From Nitrospira sp. (GTDB lineage: Bacteria; Nitrospirota; Nitrospiria; Nitrospirales; Nitrospiraceae), in NCBI GenBank assembly GCA_015904045.1, contig JABMDG010000081.1:1-8451 (forward strand): 8,451 nt of DNA, in the 5' to 3' direction. Below are positions 1 to 5,735 of this stretch, one piece after another (positions within the stretch are counted from its first letter, which is position 1; every line of letters begins with the position of its first letter). A model generated the notes under the pieces. It searched no databases and was not told the origin of the DNA. It saw only the letters and a program-made list of their open reading frames with translations. A program made the position numbers and the translations under genes.

Positions 1-72
1 GGTTCAACTCGGATTCTCTGAGCCGCTCAGTGAGTAATCACGCGAACCGGGTTGTCTATCGAATGGAAGACG

Positions 73-609
73 ATGACTGCTGATGCTGGACGCTCGACCA
101 GGGCCGGCAGTGAAACGGATGAAGGCAGCCTGTCGAGCAGGCAGCAGCAGGCATGGGAGGTGTTTGCCGTCTGTGCGGTGCGGCTCATCCCTGTTCTGAA
201 GGCGCAAATGACGTCGGTCACGCAAGAGACAGAACGGGCGGCGATTGATTTATTGGCGCACCTGAGGGTACTGGCTTCTGAGGACGCCGCGGTCACAGCT
301 GAAGACAAGTCGGGAAGCCTGTCCAAGGTGGTGATGGCCATGCAGTTTCAAGACATCACGCGTCAGAAGCTGGAGCACGTCGGTCAAGCGCTGGATCAAT
401 GGAACCGGCATTTGCAGGCGCTGATGCGAGGGCCGAACGATGAAGACGCCAAACGGGAGATCGCCGCCCTGCAGCGAATTGAGCAAAGCTACACCATGGA
501 AGAGGAGCGCCGTCTCCACGCATCGGCCGTTACGTTCGAATACCAGGACTCGATCCCGACCGATGTGGTGGACGGTGAGGCCGAGCCGGATTCTGTGACG
601 TTATTTTGA
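73..609 (+). CDS. CheZ-like chemotaxis phosphatase candidate (178 aa)
   Basis: Small, probably cytoplasmic and largely helical protein directly upstream of cheY. Its central segment holds QFQDITRQ, with Asp94 and Gln98 in a D-x-x-x-Q arrangement. This matches the CheZ catalytic signature (E. coli Asp143 and Gln147 within DFQDLTGQ), whose Gln orients water to dephosphorylate CheY-P. The protein ends in an acidic stretch closing with a hydrophobic tail (DSVTLF), reminiscent of the CheZ C-terminal CheY-binding peptide. I chose the ATG at 73, which has a GGAAG just upstream; a TTG at 52 would add 7 residues. Length is slightly below E. coli CheZ (214 aa), and no sequence similarity is obvious outside the motif. 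It could instead be a helical protein that merely shares the QFQD motif found in some receptor-like proteins. The open frame and placement are seen; the phosphatase role is inferred. Confidence 0.62.
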   Translation: MTADAGRSTRAGSETDEGSLSSRQQQAWEVFAVCAVRLIPVLKAQMTSVTQETERAAIDLLAHLRVLASEDAAVTAEDKSGSLSKVVMAMQFQDITRQKLEHVGQALDQWNRHLQALMRGPNDEDAKREIAALQRIEQSYTMEEERRLHASAVTFEYQDSIPTDVVDGEAEPDSVTLF

Positions 610-676
610 GTGAGTCAGTCGTTCACGGAGAAGACATTCGTATGGGAAGCCAGGCCACTGATCTCGGAGGAACAGT

Positions 677-1048
677 ATGAGTAAAACCGCACTTGTCGTC
701 GACGATTCACCCACTATGAGGCAGATGGTGGCGTTTACCCTGACCAACGCCGGTTTCACGGTCGTCGAGGCCGAGCATGGGAAAGAGGCTGTGCGGAAAG
801 TCTCCGACGGGGGGAAGCTGGATATCGTCGTGACGGATCTGAATATGCCTGAGATGGACGGGATCACACTCATCAAGGAGCTGCGTAAACTGGCTGCCTT
901 CAAATTTACGCCGATCCTGATGCTCACCACCGAATCGGCAATGGAAAAGAAACAGGCGGGGAAAGCGGCTGGCGCGACCGGGTGGATCGTCAAGCCGTTC
1001 AATCCAGAGGTGTTGTTGAAGACGATTGCTAAAGTGATGCCGGCATGA
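677..1048 (+). CDS. cheY: CheY, single-domain chemotaxis response regulator
   Basis: 123-aa stand-alone receiver of normal CheY length. Visible signature residues are the acidic pair Asp9-Asp10, the phosphoacceptor Asp54 in VVTDLNMPEMDG, Thr84 in LTTE, Trp103 at the position of E. coli Tyr106, and Lys106 in VKPF. It has no output domain. In its family, CheY-P made by CheA binds the flagellar switch or another target. The start is fixed by GGAGGA at 666-671, six bases before ATG. It sits between a CheZ-like gene and cheA, as expected for a phosphorelay core. Its stop overlaps the beginning of a 7-bp-periodic inverted repeat that fills the gap to cheA. Another single-domain receiver role (for example feeding the downstream partner-switching proteins) cannot be excluded. 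Confidence 0.93.
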   Translation: MSKTALVVDDSPTMRQMVAFTLTNAGFTVVEAEHGKEAVRKVSDGGKLDIVVTDLNMPEMDGITLIKELRKLAAFKFTPILMLTTESAMEKKQAGKAAGATGWIVKPFNPEVLLKTIAKVMPA

Positions 1049-1125
1049 TGCGTCGCGCGTATCGCGTGAAGCGTCCGAATCGGATCGATCACGCGCTTCA
1101 CGAACGACGCTTCACGAACGACGGG
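1047..1125. repeat. Element A: heptamer-periodic inverted repeat between cheY and cheA
   Basis: Left arm 1047-1074 is four consecutive 7-mers that all end in GCGT. The core is 1075-1090. The right arm 1091-1125 is five 7-mers in which TCACGAA and CGACG-type units alternate, giving a 14-bp tandem duplication (1095-1108 and 1109-1122). CGTGAAGCGTC at 1065-1075 is a perfect 11-bp complement of 1106-1116. Leaving out one 7-nt bulge (1056-1062), 1051-1075 pairs with 1106-1123 at 16 of 18 positions. There is no U-tract after it, so it is not an intrinsic terminator. The right arm ends about 8 bases before the cheA ATG and supplies the only G-run near that start. Confidence 0.75.
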
Positions 1126-1126
1126 G
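1123..1126 (+). promoter_or_regulatory. Weak cheA ribosome-binding G-run embedded in the repeat edge
   Basis: The only purine-rich candidate before the cheA ATG is GGGG at 1123-1126, six bases upstream. It overlaps the end of the right arm of element A, so folding of the hairpin could affect access. Compared with the strong GGAGGA of cheY this is a poor Shine-Dalgarno. The position is seen; a regulatory effect is inference. Confidence 0.35.
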
Positions 1127-1132
1127 TTCAAG

Positions 1133-2965
1133 ATGAGCAGCGATTTCGCGCAATTTCAAGATGCGTTTTTCGAGGAAGCCGCCGAGCATCTCGCGGTTGT
1201 TGAGGAAGGGCTGTTGCAGCTGGAACAGCACCCGGAAGATCTGGATCTTCTGAACAAGATCTTTCGCTCGGCCCATTCGATCAAAGGTGCGAGCGGCATG
1301 TTCGGCTTTAATGCCGTTGCGCAGTTCACGCATAAAATGGAGACGTTGCTGGATCTGTTGCGCAACGGACAAGCAGCCGTCACGTCGGCAATCGCCGATC
1401 TGTTGCTCAAGTCCACCGACTGCCTCAAGACATTGATCGATGCCGCGAAGGCCGGGACTCCGGTTGACAATGAGACGATTCAACGGCTCACGGTGGAACT
1501 GGCCGCGGCCAGCGACCTGAAGATTGAAGTGAAAGCCACGGTTGAGGCGGGCCATTCGAAATCGTCCGTAACCGCAGCCGTGACCGCAACCTTTCTTATC
1601 AACTGGACTCCGCCCGAATGGTTATTCCAGCGCGGCCTCGACCCGCTGCAGGTCATGAAGGAGCTTGGGGATCTGGGCACCTTGTCCCAGGTTGCCGTCG
1701 ATGCATCCCGGCTCCCGGATTTGGCCGAGATGGATCCGGAGCGATGCTACTTGTCCTGGAGCATGCGGCTGACGACCGGAAAGGACCGGCAAGTCGTTGA
1801 CGCCGTATTCGAATTTGTCCGTGAGGACAGTGTACTCACAATCGAAGAGGTAAGGGGTAAGGAGTCAGGGGTAAAGGGTGAGGAGCAACGTTCGTCTGCA
1901 CCCCCTCACCCCTCACCCCTTACGCCTGATAATAGTGAAGATAGGCCCAAACCGCTCGGGGAAATATTGGTTGAAAGCGGCGTCGTTTCTCGCGAAGCGC
2001 TTGACGGGGCCTTGGCGCAGCAAAAACGGGTCGGCGAGATCCTGATCGAGCAACATGCCGCCAGCCCCCAGCAAGTCGAGCAGGCGTTGCACAAACAGCG
2101 GCAACAGGAGGCGGCGTCTCAATCGAAGAAGGCTGACACGGCGTCGATCCGCGTTGATACGGCCAAGATCGACAAACTGATCAATCTGGTCGGCGAACTG
2201 GTCATTACCCAGTCGATGCTCAGCGACTTGGGAACTCGATTCGAAATGAATCAGATCCATGTGTTGCTGGAGAGAATGGCGCAGCTGGAGCGCAATACGC
2301 GCGAGATTCAGGAACGGGTGATGAGCATCCGCATGCTGCCGATCGGCACTGCGTTCAGCCGGTTTCCCAGGCTGGTCCGCGATCTGTCTGCCAAAGCGGG
2401 CAAAAAAATCCAGCTCGTCTTATCCGGCGAGGAGACCGAACTCGACAAGACCGTCATTGAATCCATCGGCGATCCCTTAACGCATCTCGTCAGGAATTCC
2501 GCCGATCACGGGTTGGAGACGCCGGAAGTGCGGCTAGACGACAACAAATCTGAAGTCGGGACCATCCGGCTCAACGCCTTTCATGAGGGCGGTAACATTT
2601 GTATCACGGTTGAGGATGACGGGCGCGGATTGGACCGGGAGAAAATCCTGGCGAAGGCCGCCAAGCAAGGCTTGATAGCTGAAAATGAAAAACTGACGGA
2701 TGACCAGATCTGGTCGATGATCTTCAAGCCGGGATTTTCGACAGCGGACAAGATTACCGACATTTCCGGCCGTGGCGTCGGCATGGACGTCGTGAAACGC
2801 AATATCGAGAACTTGAGTGGAACGATCAGCATCAAGACGGAGAAGGGGAAAGGGACTCGCTTCACCCTCAAGCTGCCTCTCACGCTTGCCATTATCGAAG
2901 GCATGACAGTTCGTGTCGGACGAGAGACCTATATCGTGCCGTTGCTGTCGATTCGTCAGGGGTAA
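1133..2965 (+). CDS. cheA: CheA histidine kinase, P1-bearing copy truncated within P5 (610 aa)
   Basis: Cytoplasmic chemotaxis kinase. Domains in order are: P1/HPt about 1-110 with phosphoacceptor His48 in SAHSIKGA; a P2-region module about 153-238 with the pattern GLDPLQ...DPERCYLSW; a linker encoded by a palindromic element (about 239-270); an LGEIL domain about 274-320; P3 dimerisation from about 338; and P4 ATPase with N box Asn455 in HLVRNSADHG, G1 DDGRG at 495-499, F box FKPGFSTA and G2 GRGVGMD from 546. P5 begins (EGMTVRVGRETYIVP) but the reading frame leaves homology after SI and stops at TAA 2963-2965, so the CheW/receptor-coupling domain is almost absent. The truncation is caused by a 1091-bp tandem duplication whose right edge falls here. 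Kinase and phosphoacceptor residues are intact. The protein could act in trans with the next ORF, or be a broken gene. Start ATG 1133 follows a weak GGGG. Confidence 0.9.
   Translation: MSSDFAQFQDAFFEEAAEHLAVVEEGLLQLEQHPEDLDLLNKIFRSAHSIKGASGMFGFNAVAQFTHKMETLLDLLRNGQAAVTSAIADLLLKSTDCLKTLIDAAKAGTPVDNETIQRLTVELAAASDLKIEVKATVEAGHSKSSVTAAVTATFLINWTPPEWLFQRGLDPLQVMKELGDLGTLSQVAVDASRLPDLAEMDPERCYLSWSMRLTTGKDRQVVDAVFEFVREDSVLTIEEVRGKESGVKGEEQRSSAPPHPSPLTPDNSEDRPKPLGEILVESGVVSREALDGALAQQKRVGEILIEQHAASPQQVEQALHKQRQQEAASQSKKADTASIRVDTAKIDKLINLVGELVITQSMLSDLGTRFEMNQIHVLLERMAQLERNTREIQERVMSIRMLPIGTAFSRFPRLVRDLSAKAGKKIQLVLSGEETELDKTVIESIGDPLTHLVRNSADHGLETPEVRLDDNKSEVGTIRLNAFHEGGNICITVEDDGRGLDREKILAKAAKQGLIAENEKLTDDQIWSMIFKPGFSTADKITDISGRGVGMDVVKRNIENLSGTISIKTEKGKGTRFTLKLPLTLAIIEGMTVRVGRETYIVPLLSIRQG
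1850..1930. repeat. Element B: heptamer-periodic inverted repeat read in frame inside cheA
   Basis: Left arm 1850-1884 is five abutting 7-mers with consensus GTNARGR. The core is about 1885-1902. The right arm 1903-1923 is three abutting 7-mers with consensus CCYTNAC (CCCTCAC twice, then CCCTTAC), followed by a related GCCTGAT. Positions 1850-1871 pair with 1902-1923 at 19 of 22 sites. It has no stop in the cheA frame and encodes a Lys/Glu/Gly-rich then Pro/Ser-rich linker (APPHPSPLTP) between the P2-region module and the LGE domain. Confidence 0.8.
1864..2953 (+). repeat. Tandem duplication within cheA, unit 1
   Basis: This segment aligns without any indel to 2955-4044 at a constant offset of 1091 bp. 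It covers the inner part of element B, the LGE domain, P3, P4 and the first residues of P5. By hand count over 1948-2953 there are about 63 mismatches in 1,006 positions (about 94% identity), with only seven amino-acid changes. The left edge of homology is the start of the third heptamer of element B (GTCAGGG at 1864). The right edge is the ATT codon of LLSI, ending at 2953. Confidence 0.92.
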
Positions 2966-3021
2966 GGGGTGAGGGGCATAATGCGTCTACATCCCCTCAC
3001 GCCTCACGTCTCACGCCTGAC
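2955..3021. repeat. Element C: heptamer-periodic inverted repeat at the duplication junction
   Basis: Left arm 2955-2975 is three abutting 7-mers with consensus GTNAGGG. The core is 2976-2993. The right arm 2994-3014 is three abutting 7-mers with consensus NYCTCAC, followed by GCCTGAC. GTGAGGGG at 2969-2976 is perfectly complementary to 2993-3000 across a 16-nt loop, and outer pairing extends imperfectly. It corresponds base for base to element B from its third heptamer onward, and it contains the TAA that ends the first CheA ORF. Confidence 0.78.
2957..3000 (+). other. Possible -1 frame-change site: GGGG-TAA followed by a GC-rich hairpin
   Basis: In the first CheA frame the last codons are CAG GGG TAA (2957-2965). 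The preceding G at 2959 lets a Gly-tRNA on GGG (2960-2962) re-pair on GGG at 2959-2961, moving to the -1 frame. The hairpin stem 2969-2976/2993-3000 starts a few bases downstream. The -1 frame is open from here to 4410 and reproduces the linker seen in element B. A single missing G in the assembly would have the same effect. Slippage has not been shown; this is a hypothesis. Confidence 0.2.
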
Positions 3022-3087
3022 GGTATTGAGAATGAAGCCAAGCCGCTCGGAGAAATTCTGGTCGAAAGCGGCGTCGTTTCGCGCGAA

Positions 3088-4410
3088 GTGCTGGACGGGG
3101 CCTTGGCGCAACAAAAACGGGTCGGCGAGATCCTGGTCGAGCAACATGCCGCCAGCCCTCAGCAAGTTGAGCAGGCGCTGCAGAAACAGCGGCAGCAGGA
3201 GGCGGCGTCTCAATCGAAGAAGGCCGACACGGCGTCGATCCGCGTTGATACGGCCAAGATCGACAAACTGATCAATCTGGTCGGCGAACTGGTCATTACC
3301 CAGTCGATGCTCAGTGACCTCGGCGCCCGATTCGAGATGAATCAGATCCATGTGTTGCTGGAGAGAATGGCGCAGTTGGAGCGCAATACGCGCGAGATCC
3401 AGGAACGGGTGATGAGCATCCGCATGCTGCCGATCGGCACTGCGTTCAGCCGGTTTCCCAGACTGGTCCGCGATTTGTCCGCCAAAGCGGGGAAGAAAAT
3501 CCAGCTCGTCTTATCCGGTGAGGAGACCGAACTCGACAAGACCGTCATTGAATCTATCGGCGATCCCTTGACACATCTCGTCAGGAATTCCGCCGATCAC
3601 GGGTTGGAGACGCCGGAAGTGCGTCTAGACGACAACAAGGCTGAAGTCGGGACGATCCGGCTCAACGCCTTCCATGAGGGCGGTAACATTTGTATCACGG
3701 TTGAGGACGATGGGCGGGGATTGGACCGAGAGAAAATCCTGGCGAAGGCTGCCAAGCAAGGCTTAATAGCTGAAGATGAAAAACTGACGGACGACCAGAT
3801 CTGGTCGATGATCTTCAAGCCTGGATTTTCGACAGCGGACAAGATTACCGACATTTCCGGTCGTGGCGTGGGCATGGACGTCGTGAAGAGGAACATCGAG
3901 AACCTGGGCGGGACGATCAGCATCAAGACGGAGAAGGGGAAAGGGACTCGCTTCACTCTCAAGCTGCCGCTCACGCTCGCCATTATCGAAGGTATGACGG
4001 TTCGTGTCGGACGAGAGACCTATATCGTACCGTTGCTGTCGATTTTGGAATCCCTGCAGCCGAGACCTGAGTCGGTCAAAACGGTTATCGGGAAAGGCGA
4101 ACTGATCAACGTGCGCAACACCTATTTGCCGATCGTGCGTTTATACGAGGTGTTTTCTCTGCAGCCCGAGCACACCGATCCGACTAAAGGGATACTTCTG
4201 ATTCTGGAGACGGAGGGGGAGCGTGTGGTGGTCATGGTGGATGAAATCCTCGGCCAGCAGCAGGTCGTCATCAAGAGTATGGAGCAGAATTTCCGCAAGG
4301 TGGAAGGCATCGCCGGCGCGACGATCTTGGGGGACGGGACGGTTGGGTTCATTTTAGACGTGCGAGGCCTAATGGAAATTGCCTGCCGGGAGGCGCCGCT
4401 GGTGGCGTGA
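3088..4410 (+). CDS. cheA: CheA histidine kinase, P1-less copy with complete P5 (440 aa or longer by frame change)
   Basis: Encodes the second half of the LGE domain (about 1-40), P3 dimerisation (from about 50), P4 ATPase (Asn167 in the N box; DDGRG, FKPGFSTA and GRGVGMD all intact) and a full CheW-like P5 (about 295-436, with VRNTYLPIVRL and MVDEILGQQQVVIKSMEQN). There is no P1 histidine domain. The only in-frame start I find is GTG 3088. It lies inside the LGE domain and lacks a Shine-Dalgarno, so it is a weak start. The homologous frame is open further upstream through element C, where the encoded linker matches that of the first copy. The product could be a separate CheA-short-like kinase, a fusion of about 1,092 aa with the upstream ORF if a -1 shift occurs, or an untranslated remnant. 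Copies differ mostly at synonymous sites, which argues against long decay. Confidence 0.75.
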   Translation: MLDGALAQQKRVGEILVEQHAASPQQVEQALQKQRQQEAASQSKKADTASIRVDTAKIDKLINLVGELVITQSMLSDLGARFEMNQIHVLLERMAQLERNTREIQERVMSIRMLPIGTAFSRFPRLVRDLSAKAGKKIQLVLSGEETELDKTVIESIGDPLTHLVRNSADHGLETPEVRLDDNKAEVGTIRLNAFHEGGNICITVEDDGRGLDREKILAKAAKQGLIAEDEKLTDDQIWSMIFKPGFSTADKITDISGRGVGMDVVKRNIENLGGTISIKTEKGKGTRFTLKLPLTLAIIEGMTVRVGRETYIVPLLSILESLQPRPESVKTVIGKGELINVRNTYLPIVRLYEVFSLQPEHTDPTKGILLILETEGERVVVMVDEILGQQQVVIKSMEQNFRKVEGIAGATILGDGTVGFILDVRGLMEIACREAPLVA

Positions 4411-4450
4411 AGCCGTCGCGACACAGGTCACACAGTAGGGACGACAGAGT

Positions 4451-5335
4451 GTGTGGTGGAGAGACGAACCCCGTGAGAAGCTGATGCGGGGGCATCCGAT
4501 GCCGGTCGTCATGGTGAGCTCATTGACGGAAGCCGGCTGTCAGACCACGTTGCGGGCGCTGGAGCTCGGCGCAGTGGACTTCATCACCAAACCTAAGATC
4601 GACTTGCGGGAAGGCATGGAAGAATTGGCGCAGGACATCATCGCGAAGGTGAAGGCCGCTGCCGTCGCAACTGTGAAGCGTCAGGCGCCAGGCGCCAGGC
4701 GAGAGATGACCCCCCTTGCTCCTCACACCTCACCTCTTACGTCCAGAGGGGCCATGATTAAGACGACCGATACGATTATCGCCATGGGTTCTTCAACCGG
4801 CGGGACTGAGGCGGTCAAGGAGGTGCTGGAGGTACTTCCGCCCAACACGCCTCCGATTGTGATCACCCAGCATATGCCGGAGCGGTTTACCAAGACCTGG
4901 GCCGATCGTCTGAACAGTTTCTGCCGGATTTCCGTGAAAGAAGCGGAAGACGGCGACAGTGTCCTGCCGGGGCACGCCATAATCGCGCCGGGCAGCTATC
5001 ACATGACGCTGGTCCGGAGCGGTGCCCGGTATACGGTGCGGATTAATCAGGACCCCCCGGTTAATCGGCATCGGCCGTCGGTGGATGTCATGTTTGAGTC
5101 TGTCGCTCAGTATGCCGGCGGGAACGCGGTCGGCGTCATTCTCACCGGGATGGGTAGCGACGGGGCCAAGGGTCTGCTCGCGATGAAACAGGCTGGCGCT
5201 TTTACGATCGCACAGGATGAAGCAAGTTGTGTGGTGTTCGGTATGCCGAAGGAAGCGATCAAGCTCGGAGGCGCGGAGAGGGTGCTCCCGCTTGCCGATA
5301 TCGCAAGTGCCATCTATGCGCATGTGAACCGATAA
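4451..5335 (+). CDS. cheB: CheB methylesterase with receiver domain missing its N-terminal half (294 aa)
   Basis: Protein-glutamate methylesterase/deamidase that removes receptor methyl groups. The esterase domain is complete: Ser115 in GSSTGG, His141 in TQHMPERF and Asp237 in GMGSDG. Their spacings of 26 and 122 residues equal those of the Salmonella triad Ser164/His190/Asp286. The receiver starts only at [20 protein letters not shown], so the acidic pair and the phospho-Asp (roughly the first 70 residues) are missing. Only 40 bp separate cheA from this ORF and TAG at 4436 closes the frame, so the lost part is not nearby. GTG 4451 has a GGGA nine bases upstream. ATG 4754 after AGAGGGG could give the esterase domain alone. 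A repeat (element D) encodes the interdomain linker. Family knowledge says an intact receiver inhibits the esterase, so this form may be unregulated (inference). Confidence 0.85.
   Translation: MWWRDEPREKLMRGHPMPVVMVSSLTEAGCQTTLRALELGAVDFITKPKIDLREGMEELAQDIIAKVKAAAVATVKRQAPGARREMTPLAPHTSPLTSRGAMIKTTDTIIAMGSSTGGTEAVKEVLEVLPPNTPPIVITQHMPERFTKTWADRLNSFCRISVKEAEDGDSVLPGHAIIAPGSYHMTLVRSGARYTVRINQDPPVNRHRPSVDVMFESVAQYAGGNAVGVILTGMGSDGAKGLLAMKQAGAFTIAQDEASCVVFGMPKEAIKLGGAERVLPLADIASAIYAHVNR
4673..4740. repeat. Element D: heptamer-periodic repeat read in frame inside cheB
   Basis: Left arm 4673-4700 is four abutting 7-mers with consensus GNSARGC (GCCAGGC twice). The core is 4701-4719. The right arm 4720-4740 is three abutting 7-mers with consensus NNCTYAC. 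The arms pair imperfectly (about 13 of 22). It lies exactly between the residual receiver and the esterase domain and encodes [11 protein letters not shown], closely resembling the APPHPSPLTP peptide of element B in cheA. Confidence 0.65.
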
Positions 5336-5351
5336 AGATAAAGGAGGAGTC

Positions 5352-5702
5352 ATGTCAATGATCACGAAAGAACGTCTGGTTCCGAACGGTGTGATACTGG
5401 ACATCACCGGGGATCTGACTTATGCCAATCGCGAACTGTTCAAGACGGCCGTGGAGCGGGTCCGCCAGAAGGGCTGCCGGCATCTGATTCTGAACATGGC
5501 CGAAGTTCGGTTTGTCGACAGTTCCGGACTCGGGTTACTGGCCCTTGTCTCGCAAAACTTCAAACTGAGCCAAGGGCAAGTGAGTATGCTGAAGCCGCAA
5601 AGCTACGTGCGGGAAATCATGATTCTCGCCAATATCCCCAAATTGATTCCCGTCCATGACAGCGAGCAAGACGCTGTGGCGGAGATTTTGAAAGCGGCCT
5701 AG
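5352..5702 (+). CDS. STAS-domain anti-sigma factor antagonist (RsbV/SpoIIAA type)
   Basis: 116-aa single STAS domain. The conserved loop VRFVDSSGLGLLALV places Ser57-Ser58 at the site phosphorylated in SpoIIAA/RsbV. In that family the unphosphorylated protein binds an HATPase serine kinase/anti-sigma factor and frees its partner; phosphorylation at the Ser ends binding. Strong AAGGAGGAG at 5341-5349 just before ATG 5352 fixes the start, 16 bases after the cheB stop, so the two are likely co-transcribed. The next genes encode a PP2C phosphatase and an RsbW-like kinase, its expected phosphatase and kinase. The final target (sigma factor, anti-sigma factor such as FlgM, or diguanylate cyclase) is not encoded in the window. 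Confidence 0.9.
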   Translation: MSMITKERLVPNGVILDITGDLTYANRELFKTAVERVRQKGCRHLILNMAEVRFVDSSGLGLLALVSQNFKLSQGQVSMLKPQSYVREIMILANIPKLIPVHDSEQDAVAEILKAA

Positions 5703-5735
5703 CCCTCATTAGTGTGAAAGCATGTTTGGCGCTCT

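Larger units (their letters stand above)
2955..4044 (+). repeat. Tandem duplication within cheA, unit 2
   Basis: Second copy of the unit at 1864-2953. It begins with GTCAGGG at 2955, joined directly to the P5 sequence of unit 1. The period of 1091 is 2 modulo 3, so unit 2 is read in a frame shifted by -1 relative to unit 1. After 4044 the sequence continues into a complete P5, whereas after 2953 it enters the repeat. The short linker at 1930-1947 versus 3021-3038 is much more diverged than the coding part. Confidence 0.92.

Noticed and set aside
17..29. Small palindrome CTGAG-CCG-CTCAG before the first gene
   Set aside because: A five-base stem with a three-base loop and no U-tract is too weak to call a terminator or operator.
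1047..1125. CRISPR-like or terminator reading of the periodic elements
   Set aside because: Units are 7 bp without spacers, arms are inverted about a core, and no U-tract follows the stems, so neither a CRISPR array nor an intrinsic terminator is supported.
1913..2260. Antisense ORF over the LGE/P3 region, with a near-identical antisense partner at 3004-3351
   Set aside because: They resemble each other only because the underlying cheA segment is duplicated; they are GC-rich antisense shadows without independent signals.
2969..3271. Short + strand ORF across element C and the LGE domain
   Set aside because: It is read in a different frame from the conserved CheA frame (offset 1091) and gives a low-complexity Arg/Ser-rich product.
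1864..4044. Simple de Bruijn assembly artefact as full explanation of the cheA duplication
   Set aside because: No shared sequence joins the two sides at 2953/2955, and the copies differ at many sites, so a k-mer jump is not the obvious cause; mixed-strain assembly remains possible and is listed as a check.
4429..4455. CACAC/GTGTG inverted pair just before the truncated cheB
   Set aside because: The pairing is only five bases and low complexity; it may be chance and does not show an insertion or deletion footprint by itself.
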